A DNA stretch of 64,000 nucleotides from Atherinomorus stipes. Taxonomy: Eukaryota > Chordata > Actinopteri > Atheriniformes > Atherinidae. Below the pieces are notes generated by a model. The model made no database searches. It was not told the DNA's origin and saw only the letters and a list, made by a program, of their open reading frames with translations. This document shows positions 32,754-46,084 of this stretch, in pieces. Location: assembly GCA_023101725.1 (NCBI GenBank), contig JALJCO010000173.1, forward strand, positions 1 to 64,000, read 5' to 3'. The translations under genes and the position numbers were made by a program. How positions within the stretch are numbered: position 1 is the first letter of the stretch; each line of letters opens with the position of its first letter.

Positions 32754-35700
32754 TCAGTCCTCCCTGATTTTCCAAACTGTGAGCGCTCTGACTGCTGTCT
32801 ACTGCAGGTACTATTTTAATTAGTGTTGACCAATTTAATCTGAGCAGGCTTTAGTTGGACCCTATTAAACAGCTTTTGTGGAGAGCAGAAGAAGCTAACA
32901 AAATGAAATCTGGAAACTTTCATCTATCATTATTACTGGAAATGATCTCCATTCACATCCAGTCCCTGTCCTCACAGCTCTGGATACCAGAGGTTGTGAA
33001 ACCTTTTAACCGCTGATGGTTCTATATGAATTCCTGAATATACCTGTAGGTTTGAGATGATACAATAACTTGTGATTGCAGAGTATTCTTTGACAGGCTG
33101 CTCAAATTTGTCATTTGGCTCAACCTCTTTTTTTGTTTTATTTGTACATGCTAACTCTTTTAGCAAAGTTCTGTGATTTAGTTCACCACCTTCTGCAAGT
33201 GCTTTAACATGGACTAACCATTGTGGTGTGGCAATGTCAGCACTGGAAAAGAGATTAAAGTCACTGTAAGTGACTGTCTTAAAGTCACATAAAACTAAAT
33301 TACATTTTCTCATGTGATGAGGGAGCAGCCAACCCCACGGGGTACACGATGTCAAATTTTCCAAAATACATTTGAACTGGACTCTCTTGAACTTCATATC
33401 CTCCTCCTTCTTCTCTACTCATGCCACTATGAGACCAAACTGTATTAGATCTCTCATCAAGAATTGAGCCAGCAGCCTGTTTGATTAATCCAACGTCTGC
33501 CAGTAAAACAAGTAACCGTGTCCTTGAAGGCTGGTCTGTCTGTAGTAAAAGCAGACTGACTGTCTGTGTTTGTGGTAATCCACGTCTCTTGTTAATGCCA
33601 TATTCCAGCCGGGGTGGTTTTTGTGATGTGATGAAAGCTTAACCTTGTAGCACCAGACCAGTAAGGCAGTTCAGTAGTAATGAGCATTATGATAGCTGTG
33701 TGAAACTGTATGAAACAAAGCATTTTCTTTCCTGTAAAATTACATTTTAATTGTGTAATTTTGAGTTATGTACAGAAAACAGCTGAGGTTAGTACTCACT
33801 TACCATATACACAGATTCTTGAAAAATCAGTTTTGACACAGACAGCTAAAAAGGTTTAATTTCTGCCAGTATGAAGCATATCTGTCTATCAAGCCCTGTC
33901 ACAACTATTTTAATTCTGGAGGAATTTTGAAGCATTATTAAATGTTTTCAAACTAATTGTCACATTTAAACAACACGTTACCAAATTTTAGCCAAGTATA
34001 CGATTATTATTACATACTGTATGTCACTTAAATAGCTACCAGTTTGCAACATTATAAAACTACAATTAAAGAGAAAAACTATGCTGGATTGGCCAAATGA
34101 GTGCATCGCTATTAACCACATTCCTGCTTGTCCGTAATTATCCTTTCATTTAATATAATCTTTTGTTGATTTCAGGCCATTTTATATTATGTTGTCCTGG
34201 CAGGAATGCACTATTATTCTTGTTATAGGCTAAAATACTGCACTTTATCATTTTGCAGATGTTTTGTTGTCAGACTGAACGATACCTTCGTGTCTGCTCC
34301 TGTCCCTGTGCGCCTCTGCTGCAGTATGTCATCTTGTATCTATTGTGTTTTCACTGCACATAGCTATAAATCTCTTGTCTGAGCTGGAAATTTTACATGG
34401 CTCTACTCAAGATCATCGGGGTTGCATTTGCTTATTTGTCTGCAGAGAGGCCATAATGGGGTTCTAAATGAGGGATGACCTGCCTTAAAGTCCCTGAGGT
34501 TGTTACTGAACCTCACTCTCTCTGCTTACACTCACGATCAAGAACAAAAAAGATTGAAAATAAGCAGCAATGCCTTTCCAGATCTGATCTATTTTATATA
34601 TTCAGGTTTTGTTCTCGAGGTAAATGAATACTCTAATACTCCAGAATTTAAACTTTTAAAAATTGTATGATAGAAAACCTTTAGAAGATCAACTTATTTT
34701 TTTTTTCCATCTAACTGGGTTTGTGGAAGTCTGCAAAATAAGCTGCTTTCCTGCCCATTCAGTTTTTCCAAAAGGAAATGACATCACAAATGCACATAGA
34801 GTACGCTGTGCTTCCTTCCGTGCTCTGTTAACCGTGATTGTTTCCCCTGCGGTGTGACCTCACTGCAGGGCACTTCCTCCCACTGGGGTCATGTGATATA
34901 AGTCAGTCAGGTTCCAAGCCCATGCTCCTCTGTACTTTGATCAGAGCAATACAGAGAATGGGATGCACCAGGATGTTTATGTGAAAGAGCAGCATGAATA
35001 AAGCTGTATACACACAGCTTCGTTTGAGGGGGAATCAAGTCAACAGAGGTCACACAGTTCAGTTCAATTTGATTTCTACAGCACCAAAGTATAGTCCATG
35101 TCGCAGTGGTCTAGAACGAGAGCTCTGTGCAGTTTGGGCTGGTGAGGATGGAAAGTTGACCAGCAGAACCGGTGACAAACAATAGCAAAGACAAAAGGGC
35201 AGTTTTTGAACATTTCTCATGTAGGCTATGTCGTAAAATTTCAACTAAAGCTTTTTATGTATCTTATTTGACATTACAAGCAACAAACTTGCAAGCTTGT
35301 GGTACGCAAAAAGTAAAATACAAAAGCTGTCCCGCATCACTTGACACAAACCATTGTGCATCTTAGAGCTAGCAACAGCTAATGCTAATGTTTATGGCTT
35401 GTAAACTAGATGTTTTTTTTTTTTACCAATTGCAAAAACTAAGTGATCATATCTCTCAGAGGTCTTAATTGTTACAGAACGTGTTACATCACTTTTCCTG
35501 CCTAAAATGCAAGAAAAAAAAAGAAAATTCATTTGTAAGATATTTCAAGAAGCATACATGCTAGCAGTCGTGTAGCTTGATTTTTGCATGAAAGAGAACA
35601 ATGTGGCCATAATAACATGAAAAATTGTTGTTTTTCTTTGACATATTCAGTGTCCTGACATCAGGTGTTTTTGGTGTGTACTGTAATAAAGTATACTCAA

Positions 35701-36357
35701 GATTATATTTACAGTTGTAGCCAGTGCTCATGAATTTAAAGAGGTAGATAGCGGCTTTTATTTTGACGCAGTTATCGTAGAATCCAGAGTAATTATTTTG
35801 TTTGCTAGGGTGACAAAGCTCATTTTTGCATGACAAATTTATCTTTCTATCTTTAGAAATCAGTCTTTTGTTCTCTTGACATCATGACATATGGGAACCT
35901 GATATCTAAAGAAAATTAGCTTTGTATTCTAAAGATCATAAAATGATTATGATGAGCTTGAAAATGAATGTTTTCAGTTTTCACACCTAAGTTAATCATG
36001 TGTTATTGCTGACATGACATTTGAACAGGTTCTATAACATTAAGTTAAAATGTGCAGGTGTACTTATTTTTGCCTCACTAACTTTAGTATATAACTACTC
36101 CTGAGAACATACAGCGGTGTGTGAGGGGAAAAATTAGCTGCACCACAGATTCCACTGCTCACTAGGCCTAACTAACATGCAGAAACATCTCATCTCTGGA
36201 AAACAAGATTTGTTATATTGAGACATTATTGATTCATTACATTTCCTCCCTTTTTTGAAAATAAATTATGTGTTCAAAGATAATGATGATGGATTACATT
36301 TTTATTCAGCTTAGTGCTGATTCACTCAAAGCTCCTACATTGGATCAATTATACATT
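32754..36357. other. septin9 intron sequence, no gene seen
   Basis: Long non-coding stretch. TTCAGTTCAATTTGATTTC near 35058-35076 and the following 90 bases look like a degraded 3' tail of the same retroelement type as 30296-30420. A T-run lies at 35413-35424. No exon recognised. Confidence 0.45.
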
Positions 36358-36925
36358 CATTCCTCATTTATGCTTGATGATGGTGAGCTGCTTGTGTAGC
36401 TGCACCTGCCCTGGGCCAGACTAACAGAGCCATGGCTGCCAATCTCCGCCAACAGCCTGTATGACCACCACCAACCACACACACACACACACACACACGT
36501 GTCTGGTTTCCTATGCCTGTGGATGGGGTACATCCATTGACATAATGCATTCTCTAGCCCCTTACCCTAAACCTAACGCCCATAACTGATTGCCTAAACC
36601 TAACCCTTGCCCTAATCCTAACCAAAACCTAATTGTAACTTAATTTCTTAAACCTAATCTTGACCCTCAAAATGGGGTTTGGACCCGTGGGGACCAGGAA
36701 AACGTCCTCACAGTGGTAAAATATGGAAAATGGTCCCCATAATGTAGCATAAACGCGCCCACACACACACACACACACATATAAACACAAGCACCCATGC
36801 ATTAGTGATACACTGAAGACAATGATGGCAAAGTGTCTTGCCCAAGGACGCAATAACAAATGACTGGTGTACAACTTTCTAGTGGTTGGACAAGTTTCTC
36901 TACCACCTGAGCCACTGCTGTTTCT
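36358..36925 (-). mobile_element. tRNA-derived SINE interrupted by a CA-flanked insertion
   Basis: The outer parts (36358-36472 and about 36780-36925) match the SINE at 10628-10915: GGTGAGCTGCTTGTGTAGCTG on one side and AAGTGTCTTGCCCAAGGACG plus ACCACCTGAGCCACTGC (minus-strand A-box) on the other. Between them is an unrelated 300-bp insertion bordered by CA repeats, listed separately. Confidence 0.72.
36473..36779. mobile_element. CA-bordered dispersed element with telomere-like core
   Basis: A (CA)n tract at 36473-36498 and another at 36760-36779 border a unit that begins GTGTCTGGTTTCCTATGC. Its core contains degenerate CCCTAAACCTAAC repeats (about 36558-36655) and it ends near GGACCAGGAAAACGTCCTCA. 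This arrangement, seen widely in fish genomes, sits inside a SINE. I cannot assign a transposon class. Confidence 0.65.
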
Positions 36926-38308
36926 GTGTCATGTAGTTGCAACGTTCTACAGGGAATGTCTTGGCTACATGGTTTTGAAGTGACTCAAGTTTTAACATAC
37001 CTCACGCACCTAATCCACCTCTGCATGGTGCAGAGAAGCAGACCTACCAACTACTAAGGAACAGCTTGAAGAACACGCTAACTTCAAACCAGTTTTCAAG
37101 ATCTCGGTCTGCTTGAGCAGCTGCAGGATGCACAGGAGCAAGTCCAGTCTCTGCACCCCACTCTGCAACCTAGTAAATCTCATCTTGCAGACCCCACAGG
37201 ACAACCCTGTCTGTGTCGCAACAAGGCAGAGCTGTTTTGGAGACATGAGGGAGACCTAAGCAGAAGTGGGGAGATGGTGTTAATACTGTGGCTGATACTG
37301 GTGAGATTACTATGCCATCTCCAGCCTGGAGACCCTGCACTGATTCTGTCCCTTCCACAATGTGCACAGTAGAGTGAGATAGGGAGCCTTGTCTTGATAA
37401 GCAGGCCTGCTATTTATCATTTTATTAAACACTGAAGAGAAAGCACTGTAAAATATCTCAAAACGGAAAGGTTTGGCCTTTGCATAATCAGAAAGTGACA
37501 GTGACATGAGGATATAAATTTCCAAAAGCAAAAATAAAAGACAAAATAGATTGGAATGGGTCCATTTTGACTGTGACAGATTGAGCTTTGGAAACAGAGT
37601 TGCTTTCATGTTAACACTAAAGACGGACATCCTCCTTTTTACAGCAACAAGGCAGTTGTGAGGTCAGTAGACGGAGCGGCTGACCATAAATTGTGTCCTT
37701 ATCGGTGGGACGATGGGACTGGTAGGTTATCATTGGGATCACTTTTAGCAACCTCATTTGGTAGCTCCTTTAGTGTTTTGTTGTGATAAGGGAGAAATAT
37801 GTTCAATGGATTGGCCTTTTCATCATGAGTTTTATTACTTTTATAGTCATGACTGTAGTGGAACGGAAATCAATGTTATGGCTAGACTCTTTTTGTTTTT
37901 TTGTTTTAAAGAAATGTGTATTTAAGGGGTGTTACTGACGACTCTCTTCAAGTTGTGCCATTGTGTCTTGTCTTCCTGTTGTTATGGTGAAGAACAAAGA
38001 GATATCCTCCTCTGAGTCGAGCAGATGCTTTATGCAGAGCTGGAATATGTCTTTGAATGGCCTAAATAAACAGATAATCTTGAGCTACATTTGTTTTTAT
38101 AACTGAGGTGTAGCCATTCTGGTAGAAAAAGCAAGTATAGCCATTTGTCTTTAATTTGGATTGACCTTCTGAGAGTAGGGAGGAGGGGCCTGGAGAGGGT
38201 GGAGGGTGATTTGTCTCTGCCTGTCCATAGGTCAAAAAAGAGCATGCACAAACACACTTTCTTTATCTCAGACTTTTTCTGGTCTTATTTTTGGTTTTTC
38301 TTCAACAA

Positions 38309-38354
38309 GCACACACTCACACACGCACACACACTCACACCCACACACATATAT
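38309..38354. repeat. Interrupted (CA)n microsatellite
   Basis: CACACA tract with CACTCACA and CACGCACA variants, running into CATATATA; directly readable. Confidence 0.9.
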
Positions 38355-38465
38355 AAGCACCCTCAGGCAGAGGCATGTCTGAGGTCAATCCTCTCCCGCT
38401 GTAATTACTCTGGACTGATCCCAGATCATTACTCAGTGTGACCTGTCGGCTAATTACCCAGAAAA

Positions 38466-38505
38466 AAGAAAGAAAGAAAGAAAGGAAGAAAGAAAGAAAG
38501 AAAAA
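38466..38505. repeat. (GAAA)n microsatellite
   Basis: About ten GAAA units with one GGAA interruption, directly readable. Confidence 0.95.
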
Positions 38506-39204
38506 TAACAACAGAGAGGCAAAGGAAAGGAAAGAGCTTTTTGCCTACGTGCTTGTGAGGACGAGCTGCTGCAGACTGAGAATAACATCACAGTTAAAAG
38601 TCAAATCTGGACTTTTGTCATTTCTTTGTGTTTTTTTTTTCAAATATTTTAATGCTTTTATAATAATTTGTGTCCGTTTCAAAGCAACCAACATAGAGGC
38701 AATAAGATAAAAACTCCTCGTCTCAATGAATGTAGAATAACTACATTGTCAAACCCACTGAAGGTACCCCTGGGGGTATCAGGTTTTAACCTGGTCCTGT
38801 AGGAAGGTCTTATGATGTATTTTGTGATGGATATTGATGGCAGATTATTTGAATCTTGAGGATTGTGAGGTGGGGCCGTGGGGGCTTTGTCGTCTTGTAG
38901 TGAACTGGGATGTGGAGACTGGGTCAGCGCCTTGGGTATATTGTCTGAGTGAGGTTGTCTGGCATTTGGAGGGTTGGTGGGTTGTTGCCTGTCTTATCCA
39001 ATCTACAGGTTAAAACGTGCAAGGCCAAAACGTTAAATCCACATTGTCACATTTTTGTTTGTGTGGATCACAGAGAAAAAACCAACGCCTAGGCACTGCA
39101 GTCACTCTGACATATAATTCATTAAACTGGAATTTGTCTTATTTGTGACAATTTTTCATCCTTTATCTGCTTGGTCTTTTAAAAAAGTCACAGTGGAGGA
39201 GCCC

Positions 39205-39345
39205 GGTTATCACCCATCCATCCAATGTCTATACCTGCTTGATCCAACACAGAGTCACTGGGTGGCTGGAGCCTTTCCAGCTGCAACCAGGCAAGAGGTG
39301 GTATGCACACTGGACAGGTCAACAGTCCATCACAGGGGAGGCCAA
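39205..39345 (+). repeat. Dispersed teleost repeat, fragment
   Basis: CTGGGTGGCTGGAGCCTTTC followed by CACACTGGACAGGTCAACAG and CATCACAGGGGAGG is a diverged, shortened copy of the repeat at 50636-50995 (GCTGGAGCCTATCCCAGC, CACCCTGGACAGGTCCCCAG). The class is not resolved. A further scrap with ATGGATAGATAAGTGGATGG lies near 39715-39800. Confidence 0.6.
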
Positions 39346-41639
39346 TTATCAGTAATTATCAATTATTAATTGGACACTAAGAGAAATACTCTGATTGCCA
39401 CTGTGATGTGTGCCAGTAAAAAAGAGAAATGAGTACTTTTGTGTTGTGTTAGTGTTTTTTTGGTCACGTTTTTGACTAAATTATTAATTGTACATTAAGA
39501 GGCATAATGGGTGCTGGTAATGGCGGGATTTTTAGGGGGGGGGGGATGTCTAATTGAAAACTTAGCCGAGATCTTTCTGTCTGGAAGTGGCATGTTCTCC
39601 TCATACATTTGTATCAGGTATTCTGGCTTCCTCCCTCTGTCCAAAATCTTCCATGGCAGGTTTGTTGATGTGAGTGCACATGCTGTTCTGTCTTGTTTGT
39701 CACTGTTGACCTTGTGACAATCCATTCAGGATGCATCGCACCTTTCGCTAGGATAGGCGCTGCCTTCCTTCCAATGGATAGATAAGTGGATGGATAGCCA
39801 CGTCAAAAACTGATGCGCTTGCATAGTTTGTTCCCAAATGTGTCTTTGGCTTTGCTGCCTTAAAACGAGCTGTCCTGCTCATTTGAAGTCTGCGTGCCTG
39901 GGGTCTGTTACTGTCAACTCGCTTCAGAAAAGCCTGCAGAGTTAACGCTGACAGTCACTTCTCATTATCTTGATTAAGACTTTCACTGTTGCTGTGCTTC
40001 TCTCATGAGTCACCAGGAGGCAGTGTGGGATTATTTAAAATCTTCCTGCTTGGCAAGTAAATTAAAGCTGCATTTGCTCCTTTTATTTTCTGTTTTATTT
40101 ACAATGAAAATAAAACACGTTATTCTTAGTATCACAGTGCTTTCCCTCAAGGCCGAAGTTTCATATACAAACAGCTCCTGGGACAGAAACTTGGACCTTT
40201 GTTGTAACTGGAGAAGCTGTCAAATTTTCCTGTTTAGATCTGATAAAAGTCTTTAACACTCCTCTTTATCAGTGTGATAGACATTTATTTACATCGCTGC
40301 TCTGAAGTCTGAAGACACTAACAAGGCTGAAGATGAAATACTTTCTTTACTGCAAATGAATATCTCATTTTTGGAGGAACGGGGTGGAGCTGATGGGAAA
40401 GGGACAGTCCTTCTACTCCAGATGAACACAGCATACACACATTCACACACAGAGTTCCCCTCTGTCCCAGATAACGCTTTCGGAAGTTGAAGTTTACTTT
40501 GAGCATCTGGGTTAAGTCAAGGGTTAAAGAAGTTTCCCACCACTGCAGAAAGACCTTTGTCCTTTCCAGTCATTATGCCAAATCCCAGAACTGCTACAAA
40601 CACCCCCCATTTCGTTCAGTTTCTCCAGCATACTGGGGAACCCAAACACACACATTTCTTATGTAAATAAACTCCAAAACATGTGCACATTCACTCACTC
40701 TCTTCTACTTTTGCAAAAATGTTTAGCACACTTTCTCTTCTGTAGAAGGTTTTCTATCATGGTTTAACTTTGCATGTGCACATGCATGCATGGATGCTTT
40801 CTGATACACAGAAAATCTTCAGCCATCAATGTCAACAAAACACAGTCTGATACGGGCCATCAGCGCCCGATGGAGCAAACCCAGATAACACTGAGTGTTA
40901 GTGGGCATTATCTTCGTTTATCTGAACCATCACCTTGTGTCTGCTCTCTTGTTTACCCATATATGAGACTGTTGTCATTCCCTTTTACAAGGAACAAAGG
41001 GGGAAATCATGCCTCTCATGTTAATGAAAATGAAGAAATGAAGAAATTAATCCTTTCAGATCTTGAAAATGTAAAAAAAAAAGAAATGAAAAAAAAAATC
41101 ACCTTGACATTTTGTGCAACTTTGGTTTCAGTACTTAAACTTTGCTGACATATGCCTCATCAGATAGACATGATCCAATCATTGATCTGAAGAGCAACAA
41201 AAGAAAAATAAACAAATAAAAAAAAATGCCAGGAGGACAATCAAATCCATTAGTGCCTCAAAGCGATTATGAAGAAAGTCTTTTTCTGAGGCTGAAGGGT
41301 GTTTTTAATAGCGATCACTGAATTGAGTGAAGGTTTAGATGAGTGTGGATTTACACCCAAGAATGTAAATTGATTTTTTCTTAGTCTTCATTGCTGATTA
41401 GTTTTCTTCCAATTGTTTGTGGACAAAAAAGATACTGGAATTGTGCTGTCTGTTTGCACATGTGCGTGTTTGTAGACAGACATATGGCCCTCTGAGTCAC
41501 ATTCCTGCCATCTGCTGAAACCAGTAAATTACGGAGCAGAGGGACTTTAGTGCGAGGGTGTGTATCTGAAAATGAAATACAAAAAAGTGCATGCTTTTTC
41601 CTTATGTTACACCAGATACAACTTACCAAGTTATATGTG
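39346..41639. other. septin9 intron sequence, no gene seen
   Basis: Contains a G-run at 39536-39544, the small repeat scrap at 39715-39800 and A-rich stretches near 41070-41100 and 41216-41226. No exon is recognised. Confidence 0.45.
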
Positions 41640-41679
41640 TGTCCCTAAACCATCACTGTCATCATCGTCAACACAATAA

Positions 41680-41937
41680 TCATCATGATTATCATCAGTT
41701 ACCATCACTTTCATTATTATCACATCATCACAGCATCATATCGTCATCATCATCATCATCATCATCAGTTACCATCACTTTCATTATTATCACATCATCA
41801 CAGCATCATATCGTCATCATCATCATCATCAGTTACCATCACTTTCATTATTATCACATCATCACAGCATCATATCGTCATCATCATCATCATCAGTTAC
41901 CATCACTTTCATTATTATCACATCATCACATAATTAT

Positions 41938-41984
<47 letters not shown>

Positions 41985-42093
41985 TGTCATTATCATCATC
42001 AGTTACCATCACTTTCATTATTATCACATCATCACATAATTATATCATCATCATCATCATCATAATCAGTTGCCATCTCTGTCATTATCATCA

Positions 42094-42128
<35 letters not shown>

Positions 42129-42153
42129 GTTACCATCTCTGTCATTATCATCA

Positions 42154-42194
<41 letters not shown>

Positions 42195-42230
42195 GTTACC
42201 ATCTCTGTCATTAATCACATAATTATATCG

Positions 42231-42276
<46 letters not shown>

Positions 42277-42407
42277 TATCATCATCAGTTACCATCATTG
42301 TCATTATCATCTCATCATCATCATCATCATCATCATTTTCATCATCTTCATCATCAGCATCATCAGCATCAGTTACCATCTCTGTCATTAATCACATAAT
42401 TATATCG

Positions 42408-42447
<40 letters not shown>

Positions 42448-42615
42448 TATCATCATCAGTTACCATCATTGTCATTATTATCACATCATCACAGCATCAT
42501 ATCGTCATCATCATCATCATCAGTTACCATCTCTGTCATTATCATCATCATCATCGTCACTATAATCAGTTCCCATCACTGTGATTATCAAATCATCATC
42601 ATCATCATCAGTGTA
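41680..42615. repeat. ATC-rich satellite with higher-order units
   Basis: About 0.94 kb of (ATC)n broken by a recurring cassette that begins CAGTTACCATC and contains TCATTATTATCACATCATC. CAGTT starts at 41696, 41766, 41830, 41894, 42000, 42067, 42127, 42193, 42286, 42370, 42457, 42521 and 42567. Spacings are thus about 46-106 bases, many of them 60-70. Variation is mainly in the number of intervening ATC triplets. The long Ser/His/Ile open frames are artefacts of a triplet repeat without stop codons on this strand. Confidence 0.96.
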
Positions 42616-42699
42616 AATGTTCAAGAAACTGGGCTGAAAAAAATTAAGGTTTCAGACCAGACTTTAAAAAACTATCACTTGCCGCAGACCTCAGGTTTT

Positions 42700-42970
42700 C
42701 TGGTTGTTTGTTCCAGATGTTAACAACATATAAACTATGCCAACTCTCCTTATGTAGTTCTAAGTTTTGGAAAAGGCTTGGAAAGCAAACTTGACCCAGA
42801 TGATCTTAGAAGTCTCAGTGCCTCATATGGCCTCAGCCCATCAGGGATGTAGTAGTTTGGCCTGGAGACATGCAGAGCCTTGTACTCCAGCAGCAACATT
42901 TCAAAATCCATTATTTGGCACACAGGAAGCCAGTGCAAAGCTCTTAGAACTGGGGCCATTTATTTCCTTT
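42700..42970 (-). mobile_element. LINE C-terminal fragment, minus strand
   Basis: From 42959 downward the minus strand reads APVLRALHWLPVCQIMDFEM, then LLLEYKAL and LRLLRSSGSSLLSKP. This corresponds to the HITPVLKSLHWLPV...FKILLLVFKCL...LRSSGSGLL segment downstream of the reverse transcriptase in L2-type LINEs. Only this piece survives, next to the ATC satellite. Confidence 0.65.
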
Positions 42971-45691
42971 TTAGTGGATCTTTGTGAGGACCTGATTGGC
43001 AGTGTTTAGCATTAGTTGCAGTTGTCTTAGTGGGAATACACAGCTAAAGAAAAAAAAATCCACCTTTGCAACTAAGTGTATAAAAATGTTCCCTCAGACT
43101 GATGTCAGTCAAGTACGATAAAAATCATGATCTTGATGTTTAAGTGGAGTTTCAGTGCACACACTTACTCTTATATTAATTTCAGGTTTTAAAATGAGTG
43201 TAAACAGCACACAGTGGATAGATTGCAAAACTATATTCACTCAGACAAATTAGAGTTCAAACAGAAAAAAGAAGCTTAATGTCTTTATCATTAATCCGGC
43301 CTGAATGATAAGCACCTGTTTTGCATTTAAGTGCTCATACTTTTAACACCTCACAGATTATCCAATTTAAGTCATCCTTGTGGGTTCTTTGTTGGCGTGC
43401 TGCTTAGCCTATTCACTTTTTGCAGGGCTGTGTTTGAATATGCAGTTTTTATCAGGTCATTGAGGTGACTCACATCTTCACTTTATAATAACTACGGCGC
43501 AGACTTTAAAACCACTGATCTGGGAGTGGCGCTTACATTGTAACAGAGATTTACATCAACAATTTAAGGATTTAGATCATTTAATGGAAGCTTTGTGATA
43601 ATCTGGAGATGATCTTTTTGTAAAGAGAAACACTGCCGTCTTTTTGCAAGGAGAGTTTGGAGGAACTCAGCAGAGTTTGGGGGAACTTCTGGTGAACTTT
43701 CACCTCCTGCCTGGATGGCGTGAAGCACTAGGTGATAAACAGCAGACTGCACACATCAACATCACTCAGAGAAGAGGGCGGCAGATGGAGGAATTCAGGA
43801 CTGGAAGGGGGAAGGGGCTAGATGCCTCTGATGAGATGCTACGCACTGGCAAATTCAGCACCGAGGAGATGTTTGTTGTTCAATCCTGCAAAAAAGATTT
43901 CTGAATGAAGTCTTAACACCTAGGTTTTCCCTCAGTCATTATCTGCCGCCCTCTTCCAGCATACTCGGGCTTTCTATTAAAGATAATTAGCACCATAACT
44001 TGGTTAGATGTTTCTGAAATATATGCTGCAGCTCCACTTTAATCACAGACCAATGTTTCAGTTTCATCTTCTCTTCTTTTTTTTTGGGGGGGGGGGGAGC
44101 ATTTGTAGCCCCTGCAGATCCAGCAAGAGGGTCAGGGATTCCCCCAGAAGGCTGATCTCAAGGGAGTCACTCTGTTTATTGTTTCATTGGGGAAGGTTTT
44201 AACTCCATACCATCACAAGATTGCACAGGAAAGGACAGTTAGTTTCATTAATTCTTGTTTAACTAGAGAGCTGTGGAGAACTTAACAGCAGCTGCCGCTC
44301 TGGAAAACACCGTGAAGCTGAGTATAAATCTGTTTGGATGACATAACAGGAAGGGACTTTGATGACCTCAAATTGCATTGAAATATAGTAATCACAAGAC
44401 CATGTGTGATTATCTGTTGGACGAGTTTGACTTTTCAGAACTATTGCCACATTATTAGATCAAATATTGTCATAGAGAAGCCTTCACACCTTTTTATCCA
44501 TGTTTTATTCATGCAGTCCCTTTTACAGTCCTTGCATTGTAGAAACAAGTTCACAAGACGGTTTTGGCGGTTCAACGCTAAAGTAAACTTTATTTCAGCT
44601 CATGATAAATGAAAGCGCTAAAGGCTGTAATTTCTCTTATTTTTCTCTAAATCTTTCATCCCAGTTAGTCTGGCTGCAAAGGCTTTGGTGGTGTAAAAAC
44701 AGAAAGAAAAACAGCAAAAGTAAAAACTTCCGCATAAGCAAATACTCAGACCACAGAATCTGCCCTCCCTGCCTGTCTTTGTTTGGGGTTATGTAAAAGC
44801 AAAAGAAAAAGCTGATGAAAAGCTTTAGTTATTGCAACCTTGTGATAAAATGTCCCAGAAGTTGTCTTCAGAATTAAACAAGAGGAGCAAAAGGTTCTGT
44901 TGCTGTTCAGCAAGCAGTTCTTTTACATATACAGATTATTCTGTCTGTATTGGTTATCTATGTTGAGAGCGATTTCAGTCAAAAAGAGGGGGAAGCTGAA
45001 TCCTGGGGGCCACTGTGGGGTGTCTTCACTCATCACACATGCTGTCTCCATTTGCACCACAGGGAAGCATGGAAACCGCAGCAGAAAAACACAACAGGAA
45101 GTTTCTAACAGACTCAGCTATCGTCCCTAGATATCCAGGCCAAGCCAGATGTTCTTCCTCTTTCCTCATCTCCCTCTTGCGCCTTGCTTTTCCACCCACC
45201 CCCAACTTTGTCTCCTCCACCTCTTGCTTTATCTCCTTCTTCCTGCGTCCTCTACATGCTTCCTTCTCTTTGCCTTTTGCCCTTACCTCTCCCCATGTCT
45301 TAGCGAGGATGTGTCACTGAGTCACTTGAGCTGCTGAGTCATGGAGACGACTCTTAATCTGTTCCATATGCGCTCAGACCTGATTGTGTGGCCCTCCGCA
45401 ATCAGCTCTGACCTTTTGGACTAATTGTAGATTCTATCTTTTGGTCCTATACCATGTCAATCATCACCGCCACAAAGTCTTTGGTTTTATCTTTAGCCCA
45501 GGGGATTTGATGATTTCATGTTTTGAACTAAATTAGCACCATTTTTTTTTTAAAAGATAAGTAATCGAACACGACAATAATCCTTTAATATCAGCAGTCA
45601 CAAATACATCTAAGCATAAAAGGACAGTGCTGATAGTGCTCTTGCTACTGTAAAAACAACATACACTCAATGGCCACAGGAGTGTAACTTG
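42971..45691. other. septin9 intron sequence, nothing recognised
   Basis: Non-coding. A T/G homopolymer junction (TTTTTTTTTGGGGGGGGGGGG-like) lies near 44076-44098 and a pyrimidine-rich tract near 45150-45290. No exon or repeat family identified. Confidence 0.45.
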
Positions 45692-46084
45692 GGGCCAGTT
45701 CCAATTTCTATCTTAACCCTCTGTTAGGGCTTGTAACCGGAACAGACAGACCCAAACGCAGAACTCACAGAAAGAAGAATTTATTTGTTAATGCTAGGGG
45801 AGGTCCAAGGGTGTAGCTGGCAGGTCTCTGAGATAGCAGGCACTCCAGGGACAGGCAGCAGCTAGTGATGTGCCCAATGTACTGAGACTCCGAAGTGCGT
45901 GTGGAGAAAAAGGGGGCGTTGCTAAGGATGCTTCGTATCGGAGCTTGTGTTGTCAACATAGGAATCACGTGACCAATGCAAAACGAGGCCTCAGTTTGTG
46001 CAGATGACGTAAGGAGCCGATCTGAGTTTCACGTCCGCACGCGAAACATTCGGAAGTCGCTAGACTGAAGTTGACAGATAATTT

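Larger units (their letters stand above)
36926..39204. other. septin9 intron sequence with two microsatellites
   Basis: No gene is seen. A (CA)n-rich tract occupies 38309-38354 and a (GAAA)n tract 38466-38505. The remainder is ordinary intron. Confidence 0.5.

Noticed and set aside
36540..36660. Internal telomeric repeat array
   Set aside because: The CCCTAA units are degenerate and irregular and belong to a dispersed CA-bordered element rather than true telomere sequence.
41591..42214. A 207-residue open frame rich in Ser, His and Ile
   Set aside because: It is the translation of the ATC satellite, which lacks stops in several frames; there is no protein-like composition.
41680..42615. CRISPR-like array of repeats and spacers
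   Set aside because: The spacers are themselves ATC triplets of variable length; this is a eukaryotic microsatellite.
43644..43904. 86-residue frame considered as a possible septin9 exon
   Set aside because: No similarity to septin 9, no matching splice sites, ordinary intronic composition.
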